A stretch of 64,000 nt of DNA from an uncultured Bacteroidales bacterium (GTDB lineage Bacteria; Bacteroidota; Bacteroidia; Bacteroidales; Muribaculaceae): NCBI GenBank assembly GCA_902776835.1, contig CACYRK010000009.1, positions 21,191-85,190 on the forward strand, read 5' to 3'. The notes below the pieces were generated by a model that was given only the letters and a program-made list of their open reading frames with translations, was not told where the DNA came from and did no database searches. Shown piece by piece: positions 61,417 to 64,000 of this stretch. Numbering within the stretch: position 1 is the first letter of the stretch; every line of letters begins with the position of its first letter. The translations under genes and the position numbers were made by a program.

Positions 61417-63458
61417 GCTTTCTTTGGAGTTACATGCTTGATAGCTTCAACTAGATAGGCCAAATGCTCGTCAGCTTCAAACACAGTTTTATAAAATGCC
61501 GGTTCAGACACCAATATCTCTGCAAGGTATTGAGCCACTATTGCTTTAGATACGACACCATCATTGATCGGCTTGAATATCTCGTATGCCACTGAATCAT
61601 TTGTAATGTCTCCATATTTATCATCAACTGTCTTCTTTGCATCCTCTACATTAATTGTTTTCCCAGCTTGCTCTTCTTTAGCCAGAAGTACAGCCATTGC
61701 CAATTCTTTAAATAAAGCGCTTTTGGCAATCTCATACTCCAGCGTCCAGTTCTTTGCAACGAACAATTTTATGTCATCATTTGGATATATAGAAGATAAT
61801 GCTTCCGCCTTTTTTTGACGAAAATGTGATATGGCCTCTGCTGTTATTTCTGCTGCATTGCTTTCAAAATATTTAATTGCGGCTTCACGCTCTTTTTTAT
61901 TTACTCCTCTGCCTCTTGTCCCTGCTTTCTTGTGCTGAGTTATAAAATCATTCAGTTCATTTTTAGTTTTAATGTACTCAGGCAGACTTGTAAAATCAAC
62001 AGATGAACAGATTTTCTCCAAGTCCGATTTAACATCATCAGTACAATGTAAAATCTTTCTCTTTCGTTCCTCATCCGCATCTTTATAATATTCAATACTC
62101 TTAACATCTAGGTCGGTTACAATTGCTACAGGAATTCCCATCTGCTGACCATCTTTCCGCTGGAATATCTTTGCATAACGTTTATAAGCAGTACTGCCAA
62201 CATTCACTATGGATACTCCATGTTCATGAAGTGGTCTTTCTAATACTTCTGCGATTGCGGGCAACAACAAATTCTCTGAATCCCCCTCAACCATAACAAC
62301 GCCTCGGGCAAAAAACAGATTTGATTTTGTCGCATCAAGAAATCGATGAAGGAACTTGTAATCCTCATCTTGACATTCTGTATTTTCTTTATCCATGGGA
62401 AAAACTCTATTATCCCTCAAGATGATAAGATTTTGCAGTGGAATATTTGCGGCGAGTGTTATACTATGGGTAGTAAGGATGAACTGCCCAAATCCTTCTT
62501 TGCCACGAATGTAATCTAGCATCCTTAGCTGGTATTGTGGATGCAAGTGTGCTTCTAATTCCTCAATGAGTGTTAACTTCAAACCGCGTTTCTCCTCAAG
62601 AAACAATAGCAATTCTGCTGCAACACAAAGTAGATTTAATGAACCGAGACCACTTTTGTTGCTTTCCAGCACTAAATCTAACTGCCGTAGTATATCGATC
62701 AGATCACTACCTGTCAGCGAAAGTGATGCTTTACGTTGTTCTCCTGCCAAGAGGAAATGTTTTACAAGTATGTCATTTATGTTTTCTGTGATTACTTTTC
62801 CGTCATCTGATTTGTTCTGGTCGAAATACTCATCTATCTCCTTCTTCAGTTGTTGGTATAAATTTTCCAGTTTGTGTTTCCCGTCCTCACCTCTTTTGCT
62901 GTCTCCAAATAGACTATGAGCTTGTAGAATTTGAGCAATACGTGACTTATATCCGTGTGTCATATCTTGCAATGCATCACGCAGTGGCTTCAGATAAACG
63001 ACTCTAAGTAGATCCCGTGCTTTACCGTCCATCGGTGTGCCCTGATTACCCATACCTGCTTTAACAACAGGATATATTCGACCGTCTTCAAGAATTGTAG
63101 CATTTAACGTAAGACGTAAGCAGTAATGTATTCCTTCTTCTCTTTTTTTCAGCCCAATCCACTCTAGAAAAGGAGCAGCTTCAATCTCTGAAACACCTTC
63201 AAACCAGCATTCGATTTTCAATGACTTTGAACGAATATTGCCAATCATATGGAAGTCTTTCTCATCCATGTATATTGTTTCACCACTTTTGGTACGGAGC
63301 ACATAACGGACAGCATCAATAATGGCTGTCTTGCCAGAGTCGTTCTCTCCAATCAGGACATTAACTCCTTCATGGAAATGGACTTCTAATCCCGGAGCAC
63401 CATTATCGCCAATGCCATACTTTCTAAAATTCCAAATTTTAAGTGTTGACAGATACAT
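61413..63458 (-). CDS. OLD family ATP-dependent endonuclease, Gabija GajA-like
   Basis: A 681-residue protein. N-terminal SMC/ABC-like ATPase: Walker A VLIGENDSGKTAIIDAVR, signature and Walker B LTLIEELEAHLHPQYQLR, His-switch QFILTTHSI. C-terminal TOPRIM nuclease: VVMVEGDSENLLLPAI (Glu) and IVTDLDVKS (DxD-like). It is longer than the ~580 residues of classical GajA because of a C-terminal helical addition (~600-681). I chose ATG 63458 (MYLSTLKIWNF). GajA-type proteins nick phage DNA when nucleotides are depleted; that role here is inferred from the pairing. Confidence 0.87.
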   Translation of the reverse strand: MYLSTLKIWNFRKYGIGDNGAPGLEVHFHEGVNVLIGENDSGKTAIIDAVRYVLRTKSGETIYMDEKDFHMIGNIRSKSLKIECWFEGVSEIEAAPFLEWIGLKKREEGIHYCLRLTLNATILEDGRIYPVVKAGMGNQGTPMDGKARDLLRVVYLKPLRDALQDMTHGYKSRIAQILQAHSLFGDSKRGEDGKHKLENLYQQLKKEIDEYFDQNKSDDGKVITENINDILVKHFLLAGEQRKASLSLTGSDLIDILRQLDLVLESNKSGLGSLNLLCVAAELLLFLEEKRGLKLTLIEELEAHLHPQYQLRMLDYIRGKEGFGQFILTTHSITLAANIPLQNLIILRDNRVFPMDKENTECQDEDYKFLHRFLDATKSNLFFARGVVMVEGDSENLLLPAIAEVLERPLHEHGVSIVNVGSTAYKRYAKIFQRKDGQQMGIPVAIVTDLDVKSIEYYKDADEERKRKILHCTDDVKSDLEKICSSVDFTSLPEYIKTKNELNDFITQHKKAGTRGRGVNKKEREAAIKYFESNAAEITAEAISHFRQKKAEALSSIYPNDDIKLFVAKNWTLEYEIAKSALFKELAMAVLLAKEEQAGKTINVEDAKKTVDDKYGDITNDSVAYEIFKPINDGVVSKAIVAQYLAEILVSEPAFYKTVFEADEHLAYLVEAIKHVTPKKA

Positions 63459-63601
63459 TAATACGTTCGTTTGATATATGTGAATAAAAAACTTACAAAT
63501 AGCAGGGGAGCAATACTTTGAAGAACTAGCCATAGAACAAGCAAAGACAAGATTGCGACTTCTAAAATAGCCGATATTTGTGTGACATCATCATTAGCCA
63601 A
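63458..63601 (-). CDS. possible small membrane protein between regulator and OLD gene
   Basis: A 47-residue frame from a TTG at 63601, with the hydrophobic stretch SLLVLWLVLQSIAPLLFVSF. Its stop overlaps the OLD start as TAATG, a coupling pattern. It may instead be only a leader; the start is uncertain and it overlaps the end of the HTH gene. Confidence 0.3.
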   Translation of the reverse strand: MANDDVTQISAILEVAILSLLVLWLVLQSIAPLLFVSFLFTYIKRTY

Positions 63602-63812
63602 ATGCGTTAACTGATTTTGTGGGGCGAAGCAGAGTGCGGATGTCCACATCGAGCAACTCGGCAACACGGGTCAAAGTGTATAGGTCTGGTTGGCTGGTGT
63701 TGGTGCACCACTTCGACACCGTTGCGGGGTCCTTATCTAGTTGTTCGGCGAGCCACTTACTGGTGCGCTCAGTCTCGGCCAACACCGCTTTGATACGATT
63801 TATACGTTCCAT
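63594..63812 (-). CDS. XRE-type HTH regulator of the defence genes
   Basis: A 72-residue protein that is a single Cro/CI-type helix-turn-helix domain: TSKWLAEQLDKDPATVSKWC followed by QPDLYTLTRVAELLDVDIRT. It is encoded just upstream of the OLD-UvrD pair on the same strand, so it probably controls them. A TATCTTTG box is at 63842-63849 (minus), 30 bp before the ATG. Confidence 0.85.
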   Translation of the reverse strand: MERINRIKAVLAETERTSKWLAEQLDKDPATVSKWCTNTSQPDLYTLTRVAELLDVDIRTLLRPTKSVNAFG

Positions 63813-63841
63813 CTTGATTTCAATTTACTTGATTTTGAACG

Positions 63842-63849
63842 CAAAGATA
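63842..63849 (-). promoter_or_regulatory. -7 box TATCTTTG of the defence operon
   Basis: TAnnTTTG on the minus strand upstream of the HTH gene. The remaining 150 bp to the window end show no gene. Confidence 0.45.
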
Positions 63850-64000
63850 ATTGAAATAATTGGAAGTACACTCATGAACCAATCTTTTTCTCATTTCAGA
63901 GCACGGCACTTTCATTTAACTTGAAAACAAGCGCATAAGCCCCTTACCCAATTCTTGTGAGATAGGGCATTCTGCTGTTGTCTGTATTTCAGTTAGTTGT

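Overview
The window is chromosomal DNA of a member of the Bacteroidales, most likely a GC-rich gut lineage such as Muribaculaceae or a relative (inference). Three things point there: promoters of the TAnnTTTG type, an almost complete absence of Shine-Dalgarno sites, and family content typical of the order (DUF6242, DUF6089, DUF4492 next to cydA, BT_3928-like, DUF1599, BspA-type LRR, M64 peptidase, serine palmitoyltransferase).

Core part (1-53250). The left edge holds the start of cytochrome bd oxidase (cydA, DUF4492) and prmC. A plus-strand envelope block follows: DUF6242 lipoprotein, DUF6089 barrel, uppS, bamA and three tandem Skp/OmpH paralogues. Next come an M64 peptidase, tRNA-His, nagA, a DUF4105 protein, secA, a dockerin-ended secreted protein with a divergent TPR/HTH regulator, and an ECF sigma operon with a membrane partner and a Spy-like protein. 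A surface region carries four related lipoproteins, a BspA-type protein, a TonB receptor and a GH13 amylase. Housekeeping follows: ygiQ, a RAYT transposase, uvrB, folE, a SPOR protein, tpiA, a DoxX-like protein, DUF1599, a probable 6S-like RNA, rplT-rpmI-infC-thrS, a TPR protein, a META protein, a pRiA4b-type protein, spt and an esterase. Six intergenic arrays of 7-, 8- or 9-bp units are scattered through it, four of them between convergent genes.

Accessory part (53280-64000). Three identical tRNA-Gly genes and a tRNA-Leu end the core region. Beyond them the DNA turns AT-rich. It holds small and broken genes, an Rnl2-family RNA ligase, a protein with a perfect Shine-Dalgarno site, a WYL-less regulator, and an array of 16 tRNA or tRNA-like genes. 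The window ends in a Gabija/OLD-class-2-like pair (UvrD helicase and OLD ATPase-TOPRIM) with an HTH regulator.

Most unusual feature. Seven of the array tRNA genes are interrupted by short hairpin elements. Two are in the anticodon loop, both offset by exactly 67 nt. Five are in the T arm, in both orientations; four of these are 73 nt and one is shorter. Their hairpin stems covary and keep a bulged A. A related copy lies beside the RAYT gene at 34.5 kb. A near-identical 36-nt promoter-like module precedes both the tRNA array and the segment leading to the RNA ligase. Two readings fit: REP/MITE-like elements with a taste for tRNA genes, or intervening sequences removed from RNA and resealed by the ligase. 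Only the sequence facts are certain.
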